Source: Amblyornis subalaris (Eukaryota; Chordata; Aves; Passeriformes; Ptilonorhynchidae). From it: DNA of 64,000 nt. Positions 1 through 11,929 of the stretch are shown one piece after another. The notes under the pieces were generated by a model, which saw only the letters and a program-made list of their open reading frames with translations, was not told the origin of the DNA and searched no databases. The stretch lies in assembly GCA_018881555.1 (NCBI GenBank), contig JACAXG010000028.1, positions 2,345,143 through 2,409,142 of the forward strand, read 5' to 3'. A program made the translations under genes and the position numbers. How positions within the stretch are numbered: the first letter of the stretch is position 1; every line of letters begins with the position of its first letter.

Positions 1-9
1 TACACTCAC

Positions 10-3000
10 CGTCACCTTGAAGGTGATGGCTTTCTGCAGGCCCTCGGGGGACACCTGCAGCAGCTCAGCCACCGTCCGGATCTCCGTGGCGCTCACCACC
101 GTGGCGACCTCCTGGCAGTCGGTCTGCGGGACAGAGGGGCGCGGTGGGATGTGATGATCCCCCATTTGCCACATCCCAAATCACGCCTGAGGAGCACGGC
201 TTGGCTCCCCACGGGCTACCTCGTATTTCTCAAAGTAGACNTTGCCCAGGTGGAGGACGGAGGAGAGGATGCGGAAGATGCTGTTCTGCTCGTCCACGCT
301 GAAGTTCAGCACCTCCATGGTGTTGAGCAGCCGGCGGAAATCCTCAGCATCGTCCTTGCCGGGAATCTCGCAGTTCCCACCCTGGCACAACCCCCTCAGT
401 CCATCAGTGGGTGCCGGGGGGGGTCAGCACCCAGTGTGGGGGGGATCACCCTGCCCTGAGCATCCTCCTCGTCCACACATTGAGGACCCAGGGATCGACC
501 AGCACCCTAAGGTTGGGCAGGCCCCCGAAAATCAGGCAGCATGGGGGGACTGGGGAGGTGACACACTACCTGGTTCAGGTAGTAGTAGGTCTCGGCGCCC
601 TGCAGGCAGTACCGCTGCCGCTGCTGGGAGGGCAGCCCTGCCAGCATCTCGTAGAAGATGTGGTAGTTGCGCTCGGTCTTGGCCTGGGGAGCAGAGGACA
701 GAGCTGGGGAGGGGGTGGCAGAGGGAGCAGAGTGGGGGGCAGAGCCCAGGACCCCCTTGCCACAAACCTGGAAGACCACGCGGGATTTCTCCAGCAGGTA
801 CTGCGAGGTTATGGCACCGCAGATCAAGCCGCTGCAGGGGTGAGAGTGGGCACCCGACTGGCAACCTCAGCATGGGCAGGGGCTGTGACCCCCCCTTGGC
901 ACCCACCCATGCCCCAGTGCCCCCCCAACACATGGGGGGTCAGTGCTGGTCCCCAAGCGTCCCCCACCAGGGATGGGTGGGCAGGAAGANGTGTCTGCCC
1001 CTGGTTTGAGCGCTGCACCAGGGGGTGACATCAGGCATACCTCTGCTGGGATCAGTGGGGCTGAGCAAGGATGGGATATGAGGACAGGGATAGGGACTGG
1101 GAACAGTCAGGGTGCCAGCCCAGATCACAGTGTCCATGCCCCTACCCCAGGGACAGCCACCTGCCCTCAGGTGCCATCGCCTTTCCAACCCCAGGTTTGT
1201 CCCCAAAAGCATCCCCGTGTGCCCTCCCAGAGCCAAGAGGCAGCCTGGCAGCAGGGCAAGGAGCCAGGCTGGGTTGGACACCCCTGGGGNGGCAGACAAT
1301 GTGGGGTGGGAACAGCCACACACAGGTGTTACTCAGCATTACTTACTCCTCCAGAAAGATTTCCACAAATTTCCCAAACCTGCTGGAATTGTCATTCCTC
1401 ACAGTTTTGGCATTGCCGAAGGATTCCAGCAAGGGGGTCGCCTCCAGGATCTGTTGTGGTGATGGGGAGAGCCTGGGCCCCTGACACACCNTAGGCTGTC
1501 CCCAAGGTGAGGGCACCCCCTATGTCACCAAGCCACCCTCCCTGCCACCCCATGCTCTATGCANACACCCATGGGTACCCAAATTTGAGGTGTGCACCAC
1601 AACGAGGTTACATGAGGATGTGGGAGAGTGCAAGGACCCCATCCCTATGCATGCACTGATTTCCTGCTGTCCCTCCCACCATCCCCCTGCAGCTGGGGTG
1701 CCATGGCCACGATGCCACCATAGCACTCTCTCCCTTTGAACCATCCCAGCCCATGTNTCCCCCAGTACCTCTATCTGCCATGGTCCAGGCGGAAGCGTGA
1801 GGACAAGGAGAGAGCAGCAGAGCCATGAGGAGGGATGGAGGAGAGTGTTGGGAGGTGGGAGAAGAGGATGGGGACGTGGGGGCTCAGGGATGTCCCCAGG
1901 GCAGCACCCTACCTGTGGGGCAGTGCTGCGTTTCTGGCTGACGGCTGCCAGGTAGCGCAGGATCAGCTTGGTGGCTTCGGTCTTCCCCGAGCCGCTCTCC
2001 CCACTGGAATGCAGAGCGGGACACAACCAGGGCTGTCATCAGCAGGGGGTGCCCACCCAAATCCCCCCAAACTCCCCCAGCACCCCACCCCTGGGGCNAA
2101 GCCAGGCTCGTGGCAGTGACCCAGCAATTAGGGTGGTGCTGATTAGGGGCCACCCCAGGGGGCTGTGCGTGGGGACAGCCGTGTCCCACCTGATGACGAT
2201 ACACTGGTTGTGTTTGGCATCCATCACTTTGGAGTAGGCGACGTTCGCGATGGCAAAGAGGTGCCTGGGGTGGGGGGAAGCAGAGGGGGGTGCGGTGCCA
2301 CACTGNCCCAGCACAGGGACCCCCAAGGTGCCCTGAGCATCCCCATGCATGGACACAGCCACTCCAACACTCCACAACAGAGGGTCCCCCAAGGCTTGGG
2401 ACCACACAGGGCTGCTCTGGGACCCAGGGCTGGGGGATGATGGGTGGGAGTGTCCCCATCCCCACAGGGCATTTGGGGACAGCCTGGTACTCACGGCGGG
2501 TTCTCGCCNAGGGCTTTGCCTTCATACTGCAGCACCTGCTCCGTCCCGTAGATGTTGTAGAGCCGGTACGGGTTCACTGACACCAGGATGCTGCCGATGT
2601 AGGTCTGCCAGAGAGTGAGGTGTGGGGCTGCGAGCCCTAGGAGCGTGATGTCCCCCCAAAGACCCCACGCCTGGAGTCTTCTCTAGGGATGTCATGCCCC
2701 CCCCAGCTTACGTAGATGAGCTGGCGCTCGAACCGTGTCCGGATATTGCTCAGCACCGCAGCCTCCTGGAGGTCCCTGGCATGGAGCAGAGGCTGCATTA
2801 CAGGGTGGCAGGGGGACAAGGGGGTGTCTGCTGTCCCCAGAGTGTCCCCAGCGTCCCCAGACCTGGGAGGCTGGAGCAGACCCTGTGTTGGGATGGGATA
2901 GGGTGGGATGGGACGGGATGGGATGGGGAAGGAGCAGTGGGGCCAGGGGTGTGCAGTTGGGGGCTGCAGCCCCGTTGTCCCCCACAGCACTGAGTCACAG

Positions 3001-3105
3001 TGTAGGGGACAGGGACACTCACTCCAGCTGGGTCATGTCCTCCAGCCCATCCTCCTCCTGTGGCTCCTGGTACCGCACGATGGGCAGGCTGCACAGCGAC
3101 TGCAT
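10..3105 (-). CDS. MYO15A: MYO15A motor-domain exons (partial; gene continues off the left edge)
   Basis: Eleven exons follow the giant exon with unbroken phase: 3023-3105, 2712-2775, 2495-2604, 2190-2264, 1913-2003, 1769-1774, 1347-1450, 768-831, 570-683, 220-381 and 10-123. They encode the actin-dependent ATPase head from its start: [31 protein letters not shown], the P-loop GESGSGKT (exon 1913-2003), switch [10 protein letters not shown] (exon 1347-1450), then [11 protein letters not shown] and LHLGNVYFEKYE. Switch II, actin-binding loops, IQ motifs and the MyTH4-FERM-SH3 tail lie outside the window. Introns are very short, so eleven exons fit in about 3.1 kb. All introns are GT-AG. The last exon could end at 16 or 10; I chose 10 because family proteins read FKVT and GTGAGT is the better donor. 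An N lies in the conserved Asn codon of HLGNVY. Confidence 0.93.
1769..1774 (-). CDS. MYO15A: Candidate 6-nt MYO15A microexon (Ile-Glu)
   Basis: The exon at 1913-2003 ends phase 0 with CAG, and the exon at 1347-1450 starts phase 0 with ATC CTG GAG ([11 protein letters not shown]). Family proteins have two more residues between these blocks (IK in mammalian MYO15A). On the minus strand the only fitting sequence seen between them is a polypyrimidine/CAG acceptor, six bases ATAGAG and a GTACTG donor, giving Ile-Glu. The donor is weak, so the call rests on phase, position and homology. Confidence 0.75.
2889..2930. repeat. GGGAT-type simple repeat in a MYO15A intron
   Basis: An imperfect run of GGGAT/GGGAC/GGGTG pentamers lies inside a short MYO15A intron. 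No function is inferred. Confidence 0.8.
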
Positions 3106-3895
3106 CTGCATGGGGTAACCACCCTGTCACGATGTGACAGCACCCTCAGGTGTCCCACCTAGTCACCAACACTACCCCAAAAACACCATCTGTGACCCCA
3201 AGCCAGGGGATGCACAGCCAGCCATGGCAGGAACCCCAGGAAAACGCCTCNCAGCCCTGAAACAGGCCCCCCAGCAAGAGCATTGTGTGTCGGGGGAGAG
3301 CAGCAGCACTGGAAACAGGGACATGGGGCCACCAAAACTTGCTTCGGGCTGGTTCCGGGAAAAACTGGTCGTGTGAATCCCGGTCCTGCTCACCANGGGC
3401 ACCACCTCCAGGGGAGGTGATAGAAGTGGGCTGAGCAGCAGGGCTGAGGCTGCTCCCCCCGGCCACACGCAGAGGTGACGCAGGACGGGTGTCACACGGG
3501 AGGGAGCCTGCGCTGGCGGCCGGCCAGGCGGTGGGCAGGAAAGCGGACACCCCGCCGGGTCACCGTGCCACCTGCACCTGTCCCCGCCGGATCGGGTCTC
3601 CGCATTTCCATACGCCAGAGTCAAGTGTCCCCAGAGGGGCCGTTCGTGGGGGGACACACAACAGGCGATGATCCCCCCCTCCAGTCTGCTCCCCACGGCA
3701 GGATCCCCGCCAGCACCCAGACCACCCACAGCCATTTACCCCCCACCCCAGGGCGCTGCAAACCCCTGGGCACCGGTGCCCTCACGTCCAGGGGAGCCAG
3801 CAGCCACCTCAACACGCCATCCCATCCCGNGTCCCGCCGGCTGCCGGCTCGCCCCGCGGCTCCATCCCCCCGAGGGGGCTCCCCGCCGGCGTTAC

Positions 3896-6800
3896 CTTGC
3901 TGCGCCAGGGCTGCTTGGTGCCCAGGTACCCGTCCGCCCAGGGGTGCCTGTCCCGCCAGCCGCCCGCCGGCGAGCGCTGGCACAGGTATCGGGCGATGTC
4001 GGCTCCCCACTGGCTCGCCCACCGCCGGCCGCGCTGCGTGGGCTGCTGGGGGAGGCCCTGCTCGGCTGTCCAGGCGTCGGGCATCTCCCGCACCCGCACG
4101 ACGTGCTGCGTGGACCAGTGCTGCTTGTACATGCGGGATGCGCGCCGGAAGGAGCCCAACCTCTGCACCTGCGGCGTCACCACCGCGTAGCGCCCCGCGC
4201 CCTCCTCCCCGGCCGCCCCGTCACCCTCGACGGGCTCCGCCGGCCCTGGGGGACGAGCGCCGTGGCGGGGGACGGCCGGAGAGCCGGGGGCTCGCCCGTG
4301 GGGTGGGGGGAAAGCGGCGCGACGGGGCGGTGAGGGGCTCCGGTTGCCACGTGGGTTGGAGGGGACGACGGGGCGCCCGGCGTCGGCCCAGCCCCGGCGC
4401 CCCGACGGTGGGCTCGGCGACCTGCGGGTGCTTCCCTCCCGCCGGGATGGGCGCCGGGGCAAGGGGGGAGAGCGGGTGGAGGGATGGCGGGTGGGTGGTG
4501 NGGATGAGGGGGCTTTGGTGGGGGCCATGCTCCTGACGAGCAGAGACGCCAGGGACTGCGCCACAGAGCGCCTTGTGGAGGGGCTGCGGCTCCCCGCATC
4601 CGCAGACGGCCTCGGTGGTGGGGAGTGGGGGGCCATCCCGGCGAGAGGCTGCCCGATACGCTGGATGAAGCTTTTGGGGGTGCTGGGGGCGGGGCTGAGC
4701 GGAGGGGGAACCCCGGCGGGACCCCGCGGGGCACCCTGCCAGGGGGGCAGCTCCTCATCCCAGGAGGGGCCGGGGGAGTGGAGGCGGCGGCTGCCGGGGC
4801 GGGACGATGGTGCCCGGAAGGGGGTCCTCTGCAGCGGCTTCACCGCCTTGGTGGGAGGCTCGGGAAGCCGGGGCCAGGCCTGGGGGAGCGGCAGCCCGGG
4901 GGGGCTGCTCCGCNGCGAGGACTGGGGTCTCCCCGCCGCCGCGGGCCCCCCCAGGCGCCTCGACCCCGGCCCCGGCGAGCGGGGGGCGGCCGGCGGCGGG
5001 GCGGGGGGCTCGGGGCCGAAGCGCGGGAGGCTGGCGCCGAGAGAGTGGGATCGCCGTGGCCCCTCGCCCCGCGTGCTGCCGGGGCGAGGCCGGACGGGCG
5101 GCGGCGACGGGGAGCGCCCGGGGTTGGCGAAGGGGTTACGGAGCGACGGCCGCTGCGCAGCCCCCGGCTCCCGGGGAGGGGGCTGCCCCCACGGCCCCGC
5201 CGGCGGGGAAAGGTCCCTGGTTGGAGATGCTCGTGGCGGGGGATCCCGGCCCCCCAAACCGGCGCTCTCCATCCCCGCCAGCCTGCNGCTGGAGCGCCTG
5301 TAGGAAGGCTGGGGGGTGCGGGACCCTCGAAATCCTCCCGCACCCCGCGGCGGGCGGCTGGGGGGATTCGAGAGGGATCGCTGGAGGAACTGCCCCAGAG
5401 GGCTCCCGCACGCCCGCGCCGCCGAAACCCGGCGTCCCGGTGATGCCGCGGGACCGGGGGCTGCCGGAGGTGGCGGCGGCTCGTACTCGTCGTAGTCGTC
5501 CTCGTCACGGGCGGCGGGCAGGTGCGGGGACGGCGGGAGGGGGACGTCCAGGCGGTCCCTGCCGAAAAGCTTGACCTGGGGCCGGGGGAAGAGCCTGAAT
5601 TTCCTGTTGAGGGAGAGCTTGGAGGAGAGTGTCTCCCGCATGCCCCGGAGAGAGGAGGCGCTCAGGATGGAGAAGGGATACTCCTTCTCCTCTTCNTCCT
5701 CTTCCTCCCANTCCTCGGGCTCCTCGGCCTCAGCGATCTCCTCCAGGCCCAGGGCGTAGGGGTTGCAGGAGGACTGGGCGTGCGGCGCCCACCCCCCCTC
5801 GCTGTACTGGATGCGATGCTCGGGGTACTCGCCCCCAGGGTACCCCCCGGCAAAGGGCTCCCCAAAGTCCTCGTAGGGGTCCTCCCTGTAGCCGAAGGGC
5901 CCCGCTGCCTCCTCGCCATACTCTGGGTCACTGCTGTACGGGTCGTAGAGGCTGAGAGGGGACCCGCNCCCAAACGGTCCCTCGTCCTCGAGNTCTGCAT
6001 AGCCGTAGGGGTGCCCTGGCGGGTCACCATCCTCCCAAAATCCCCCGTAGTAGTCATACTCCTCCTCTGTCTCGTAGCCAGGGTAGTCAGAGTAGGGGGT
6101 CGGCACTGCATCCTCGAAGCCGTACCTCGCTGGGTAGGCTGGGCTCTGCATNTAGCCTTCCTCCTCTTCAGAGTAGTTGTGCCGGGGGCCGTAGGCTCCA
6201 TCCTCCTCCTCGCTGTAGCCGTGCCACGGGCCATAGGCCCCATTCTCCTCGGCATAGCCGTGCTGGGCACCGTACACTTCATCATCCTCCTTGGGGTGGC
6301 CGCGCCAGGGCCCGTAGGCTCCATCTTCCTTCTTGGCATAGCCACGGCGGGAGCCATAGGCTCCATCTTGCTTGCCATAGCCACGCCGGCGGCTGTAGGC
6401 TCCGTCCTCCTCCTCGGCCCACCCGTAGCGCGGCACCGGCGGCTCCGCAGGCGCGTGCTGGGAGAGCCGCCGGGACGGCCGCCTCGCCATGCTGCCCTGC
6501 CGCGCAGTGCCGGGCGCCGACAGCCCGACGCTGCCAGGGATCCGCTTCATGTTGGCCCGGTGCCTGAGGATCTCGTCTTCCGGGGGGAACGGCAGCTTCT
6601 TGGCACCGATACGGGACAGCCAGGCCGCGTCGGTCGCCCGGCCGCCCCCGGTCAGCCGCCCGCGCCGGGAGAGCACCTTCCTGGCCAGCCAGCCCGTGGC
6701 GGCGGCCGCCTTGCTAAGCACCTGCGCCCGTGGCTTGAATTTCCTTTCCGGGCGCCGGCGGAAGAGCGACGCGCCGTCCTCTGGGGCCTGCCCGCCCCGC

Positions 6801-7570
6801 CACAGCAGCAGGAAGGATGGCTTCGATGGCACCTCCTTCTTGGCCTCCTCCTTCCTCTTCTTGCCCACGCGCTTGAAGCGCATCATGAGGTTGGAGGTGG
6901 ACTTGAGCACCGCCTTGTTCTTCTTCTTCTTCCTCTTCTTGGTGCTGTGCTTATGCAGCCCCCAGAAGAAGCGGGATGTGTTCTTGAACTGCCCCTTCTT
7001 GGGCCGACGCAACCCCAGGTTCTTGAAGCCCAGGAAGAGCTTCGAGGTGCTGCGGAGGCTCCGCTTCGCCCGGGCCTTCGGCGGTGCCGCTGCCTCCTCC
7101 TCCTCGGCTGGGCCNGCTTCCACGGATGCTTTGGGCTGGCCCTTGGCCTCCGCACCCTTGGCCCCTTTCTTCTTCTTGTCGGTCGCCAGCCCCATCACCA
7201 GCTTGGAGGTGCCCTTCAAGTTCTTCTTGGCTGTTGCTGCATTGCTCTCGCCCTCCTCTTCTTCTGTCTCCTGCTGCACCTTCTTCCCCCGGCCCAGCTT
7301 CTTCGCCACTCCGGCCTTGGGCAACCCCTTCTTCTCCTTCCCCTTGCCCTTCCTGGGCTCCTCTGCAACCGCCTCCTCCTCATCCTTCTTCTCCTCATCC
7401 TTCTCCTTCTCCTCCTCCACCACCTCCGTCTCCTCGCTCTCCTCTGCTTTCAGCAGCTCCGCATCTGAGGCATCTTCTGACTCGCTGGGATCCTCCTTCT
7501 TGCCTTTCTTGCCACCCTTCCCTTTCCCTTTGCCCCCCATCCCTTTGGGCTCCCCCTTCTTGCCGGCCAT
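3896..7570 (-). CDS. MYO15A: MYO15A first coding exon: N-terminal extension of unconventional myosin XVa
   Basis: This 3675-nt exon encodes 1225 residues and ends in phase 0 at a GTAACG donor. It matches the giant N-terminal extension encoded by one exon in mammalian MYO15A. Order of parts: a Lys/Glu-rich start; four copies of a basic TSK-type motif (residues about 117-240); a conserved stretch before KLPFPPEDEIL (about 325-334); a six-unit GAYG-type repeat (386-472); a Tyr/Glu/Gly acidic region; the strongly conserved block containing RKFRLFPRPQVKLFG; then a long Pro/Arg/Ser-rich disordered region with PPTKAVKP, also seen in mammals. In mammals this extension defines the long isoform, which acts in stereocilia of inner-ear hair cells. 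The start is the first Met of the open frame (7570), with G at +4. GC content is very high and long antisense ORFs here are shadows. Several single Ns give unknown residues but no frameshift. Confidence 0.95.
6155..6415 (-). repeat. MYO15A: Tandem coding repeat in MYO15A N-terminal extension (six GAYG-type units)
   Basis: Residues about 386-472 are six consecutive units of 13-15 residues around the pattern (E/D)DGAYGxxxGYxxEE. Unit cores are GAYSRRRGY, GAYGSRRGY, GAYGPWRGH, EVYGAQHGY, GAYGPWHGY and GAYGPRHNY. The repeat is visible in the DNA as a period of about 42 bases. The mammalian extension is Tyr/Gly/Pro-rich in a similar place but I do not recall this unit there. Confidence 0.85.
6851..7222 (-). 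repeat. MYO15A: Fourfold basic TSK motif repeat in MYO15A extension
   Basis: Four copies of a motif approximating (L/F)(K/R)xTS(K/R/N)(L/F)xxx followed by a Lys/Arg cluster lie at residues about 117-136, 171-192, 194-215 and 221-240. Cores are LKGTSKLVMGL, LRSTSKLFLGF, FKNTSRFFWGL and LKSTSNLMMRF. By memory of the human protein, about three comparable copies exist there. Confidence 0.75.
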
Positions 7571-8341
7571 CCTGGCAGTGGCGGGCGCTCATGCTCCGGT
7601 CCCAGCGGGGCCCCAGGAGACGATGCCCCGCGCTGGCAGGAGCTGGCTCCCGGCACACCGGCCGGCTCCCGACCCCGCCGCCTGCCCCGGGTGGGTATTT
7701 ACCTGTGCCCGGGTTTGGCGAGGCACATGCCCGTGCGTGGCTCCCTCGGGCGCCGGTGGCCGCCCGCTTGGCATGGCGCTGGGGCGGCGGGACACGGCCC
7801 CGGGGCAGCCCGGCCGAGCTGCTCCTGCCTCCCGCGCACCCCGCGAGTCGGCAGCGCGGTGCCGGCGGCTGGGCTCCGGCTGTAACCCAACCGCCAGGCT
7901 CGCGGCGGCATGAATAATGTACGGGACGCACCACGCCAGCCCCGAGACTTTTCCGAAGGAGCAGGGAAGGGCCCCGGCTGCCGGGAGCATCCCCCCAGGG
8001 GAATGCTTCAGGGAACGGCACTGTCAGCCCAAAACTGGACCCTGCCACCTCCCCAAACCTTGGGGCTCCCCCTGCCCCTCCCTGGGGAATCAGCCTCTTC
8101 CTCCAGTCAGCACAGAGGCGGATGGAGCCCAGGGACCCACGAAGCCAAACGGCGGCACCAAGAGAGAGGTGACAATTTTGCAGAGCCCAAAGGAGTGGGA
8201 ACACACGCAAAGGGAGCGACATAGAGGAAGGACCCAACGCCAGACCAAATCCCACAGCCCTGCTGGGAAGCACCGAGGAGCCCAGAGCCCATGGGGGCAC
8301 TCCCCATGCCATGCCGGGTGGCAGGTACGTGCAGGGTGCCA

Positions 8342-8431
8342 CACGTGCCCACACGCAGCTGGTGAGGGGGGTTGCGTGTGCCACACGTGTGACCCGCGGN
8401 GGTGCCAGCAGCGTGTTCGTGCACACACGTG
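8342..8431. promoter_or_regulatory. Three CACGTG E-boxes at exact 42-bp spacing
   Basis: Perfect palindromic CACGTG hexamers start at 8342, 8384 and 8426. The intervening sequence is GTGTG-rich and only loosely similar between units, so this may be a diverged 42-bp tandem repeat or a spaced binding array. It lies about 0.8 kb upstream of the MYO15A start codon. Function is not shown. Confidence 0.4.
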
Positions 8432-10147
8432 CCCAGGCGCGGGGTGACCGCATCAAATGTTAATGCCAGGCCTGGATTCCTGCGGCTGCAGCTCATCAAA
8501 GTTTAAGCAGCAGCAGTGGGAACTCGCTGTCCCACATGGATCACCTGCGGGAGCCCTGGGACCGGTGTGGGCAGGGGCAGCACCCGCTGCACCCCCTCAT
8601 GGGGGGATTTGGGGAGACCTAGGAGGGAACAGCAGCATCCAGCTGTGAAGCAGATGGAAGAACCAAAGAACCAGCAGCAGTTGCTGGACTGAACCTGTTG
8701 GTCTCCCCGGAATCAGGAGAGCCCATGGCTGGCACCTCCTGGCACTGTGTTCTGCCCAGCCTGGTCCCTCCCTGCCACATCTACAGCGGAGGGGCATCAG
8801 CCACGATCCCATGGCTTTGCCTACTCCCTGCATTAATTTCTGGGATAGAGACACCCGTGTAGGGTCTGCACAGTCGGATGCCGCTCTGGAGTGCAGGGAG
8901 AAAAGAGACAGAGTGGGATGAGAGGCACCCATCAGGCATCAGGAAAGGGTCTATGTGGTGACAGAAACAGGGGATCAGTGGGAAGGAGCATCAGCAATGC
9001 CCGAGCCCCGCAGGACCCTCACCCTGTAGGAGTCCCACCTGGCACTGGCACAGTCCATGCACAGGTTTGCCATGGCCACTGAGCCACGTGGGGCTGACAG
9101 AGGCTGCCCTGCCAGCGGCACAGATGCCTGCCCCACGCCACCACCCCATCCCTCCTCCTGGCATGGGCACACAGAACCTGGGCACCACGATGTGGCTGGG
9201 AACCACCTCAGACACGGACACAGCCCTTGCCTTTCTGCTGGCAGCGAGCAAGGGGGTGCCTGGCTGGCAAGAAGCTGCTGCAGGCCACCCCCTGCATCCC
9301 ACCACTCGTGCAGTCCCTGCCACGGCCACACTGCCCTCCACGGTCCCTACCTCTGTCCCTGCCAGGCCCCAGCGGTGCTCTCGGTGNCCTGGGCGCTGGC
9401 ACAGCTCCCGTGCCGTTGCCATGGCTGTGCCCGCGGTGCCTCCCTGCCCATGACAAGGGCTCTCCGAGAGGGGGAACAAAGGGAGAGAGAGGGGTTTTCC
9501 ACAGTCCCAGTCCGCATACNGGACCCCCAACACACCCCGTGTTCTCCATCCTGGGCACAGGGTTCTCCTGCCTTTGGCATGGCAGAGCTGGGCAAGAGGC
9601 TTTTGTGCCCAGGTGCAAGGGGNTGGGAGTAAATGCTGGGGGTCGAAGGGGCACCCACGCTTGGTGGCTGTTTCCAGGGTGTCTGGGCATGGCTGCATCC
9701 AGCAGCAGCACACGGGAGGGACCCTGGGTGCAAAACCGGGCAGTGAGGGGTCTCTGGGGTGGCAATGGGTACCAGGGCTCTGGGAGAAGAAGCCCAGAGC
9801 CTCCTTTGATCACGTCAGTCTTGAATGGCTCCAGCCACGTGGGTGAGCCAGGGAAAGCCACCTCACCCCAGGGACACGGCCCGGCGCAATCCCGGTCCCA
9901 CTGCNGCAGCCTGGGGCTGTGCCATGCCTGGGTGCAGCGAGGGGACGGAGACTTTGGCCTCGGGGGTTCACCCGCCCCAGCCCGGCAGGACGCGCGGCTG
10001 CCCAGGACTGTACCTTTGGAGTGCCGGCATCGGCGGGCAGAGCTCCAGAGGCAGCAGCTCCGCGTCTCCTGGCAGGTCTGCGGTCACCAGCCGGCCCCGG
10101 GTCCGCTTACAGCCTGTTTCCAGTTACAGCCGGAGCAGGGCTCCGTG

Positions 10148-10176
10148 CCACCACACCACACCACACCACACCACGC
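10148..10176. repeat. CCACA pentamer microsatellite
   Basis: About five uninterrupted CCACA/ACCAC units lie in intergenic DNA. Confidence 0.9.
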
Positions 10177-11929
10177 CGGCCCCGGCGCTGCCGTGCCTCC
10201 CGGGAGCTCCGTGTTCCAGCACCACTGAGCCAGCCCAGGCACCTCCCTGCCTGCGGCAGCACCTCTCACGGCATCCCCTTCCCTGCCTTCAGTTCCGCAT
10301 CATTGCGCATCCACTATCAAACACCTGTGAGCAGGTGAGGAAGCCCTGCCACANCTCTTGTCACTCCAGTCACAGCTCCAGCGATGCTGGGAGCATAGGG
10401 ATAGGCTGCACTCTTCCAGCACAGTGACAGCAGAACAGCTCTCCAAGCCCCTGGGGTACTGTGGGGTCTTTCCTTGCTTCCCTGAGCACCCATCACCCCC
10501 CAGACCTGGCTGATTTCCACTCCCTCCAGTTCCTGCCTCCAAACTGAGGATGGGGACCCAGCACACGAGTAATAAATGTCACATCCCTGCCTGCCAGCTG
10601 CTGCCTGCTCCCCACGAGGGAGGTGTTAAGGGAGGAGAGAGNCCGGAGCAGACGCTGGAAGCACAGACCAGCTGGGCACGATGCTGGCTTGCACCCAGCA
10701 ATGCTGGCAGGCAGCCCTGGAGCCAGGTCACAGCCCNGTGCCATCACCTCAGTCACAGAGCCAAGCCCAGGAGCGTTCCTGGGGTAAAACAGCCCCAAGG
10801 TAAAAGGAATGTGGGGAAGGGGTAGTAGGAAACTTGGGGCAAAGGATTCTGGAGAAGGAGGGGGCATTCAGGGAAGGTCACTCCTCTTCTGCTCTGGAAG
10901 GCGGTGGGAATGTGGGGTGCTGAAGAAGGTGGGAGGCAGAAGGTGAGATAAGGGTGCATAAAGGCAGCCAGCAGACAGGCAGGGACAGGCAGAGGTGAGA
11001 GGACACCACACACCTTGACCGGGAGAACCTGAACTGCAGCGTTTGCCCAAGAACCACCATCGCACTCAAAGGTCCCTCCCCAGGGCCTCGGCCAAGCCAC
11101 CCGCGGCACCTGCGAGCCCAAGGGAGGTGCCACCCGGCTGGGGGACCCGCGGCCACTCACCTGGGGCTGCCAGTTCCCCTGCATGGCGTGGGGCTGGCTC
11201 GGGGCTCTGCCGGCGCCGTGCTCCCGGCTCCGCTCCCCGCCGGGACCATCCCTCCCCTGGCAGCTCCGGGACCATCGCTGCTGCCGGAGGGACCAATGCA
11301 TATTTGATGACTGCTATTATTCTCATCTCCACTCATGAGCAGAGGGACGGGAGCTGATCTTCCCTCGGCAGAGCCGGGGAGTGGCAGGGAGGAAGGGGCT
11401 GGAGGGGTGAGGGTCCCCTCCTCTAGTGGTCCTGTCCCTTCCACCCCTGGTGACACAGCTGGATCATCCTGCATCCCTCCCAGGATGTCGATGANCCTCA
11501 GTGCAGCCCAGATGTGAACAGCTGGAAAATGGTCCTGAGCCGTTCCTGCCCCTAAACCAATGGAAGTTTAGCAGAAATCATGGGACATGGGAGTGGGGGA
11601 ACAAATGCACCCCCTCACACCCCTCTCTAAAGCTGAGCTGGGACCAACCAGCTCCTGAGGCTTGGGCAGGGATTTAGACACCCATCTTCCCAACAATANT
11701 GGACCATCCTCTCCTCCTTGGACGAGCAGGGCACTCCACCTCCCTTCACAACACTTCATTCTCCCCATTCCAGCACTGGACTGCCGCATCCCACTAAACN
11801 GGGGGGACCATTTTCCTGCAGTGTGGCTCTCCCAAACGCGGGGACAGAGAGAGCATCCTGCTGCAGCACCCGAGCCGGGAAAAGCTCCGCTTGCTTCTCC
11901 TCCAGGCAGGCACGTCCCAGCCGTAATGC

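Noticed and set aside
3475..4536. A 353-codon plus-strand ORF over the MYO15A exon end
   Set aside because: Pro/Arg/Gly-rich low-complexity shadow of the GC-rich coding strand; no start context or family signal.
5522..7468. A 648-codon plus-strand ORF antisense to MYO15A exon 1
   Set aside because: It is the mirror of a very GC-rich, Lys/Glu-rich coding exon (CTC/CTT runs give Leu/Pro strings). The minus frame has clear homology and splice continuity; this one has neither.
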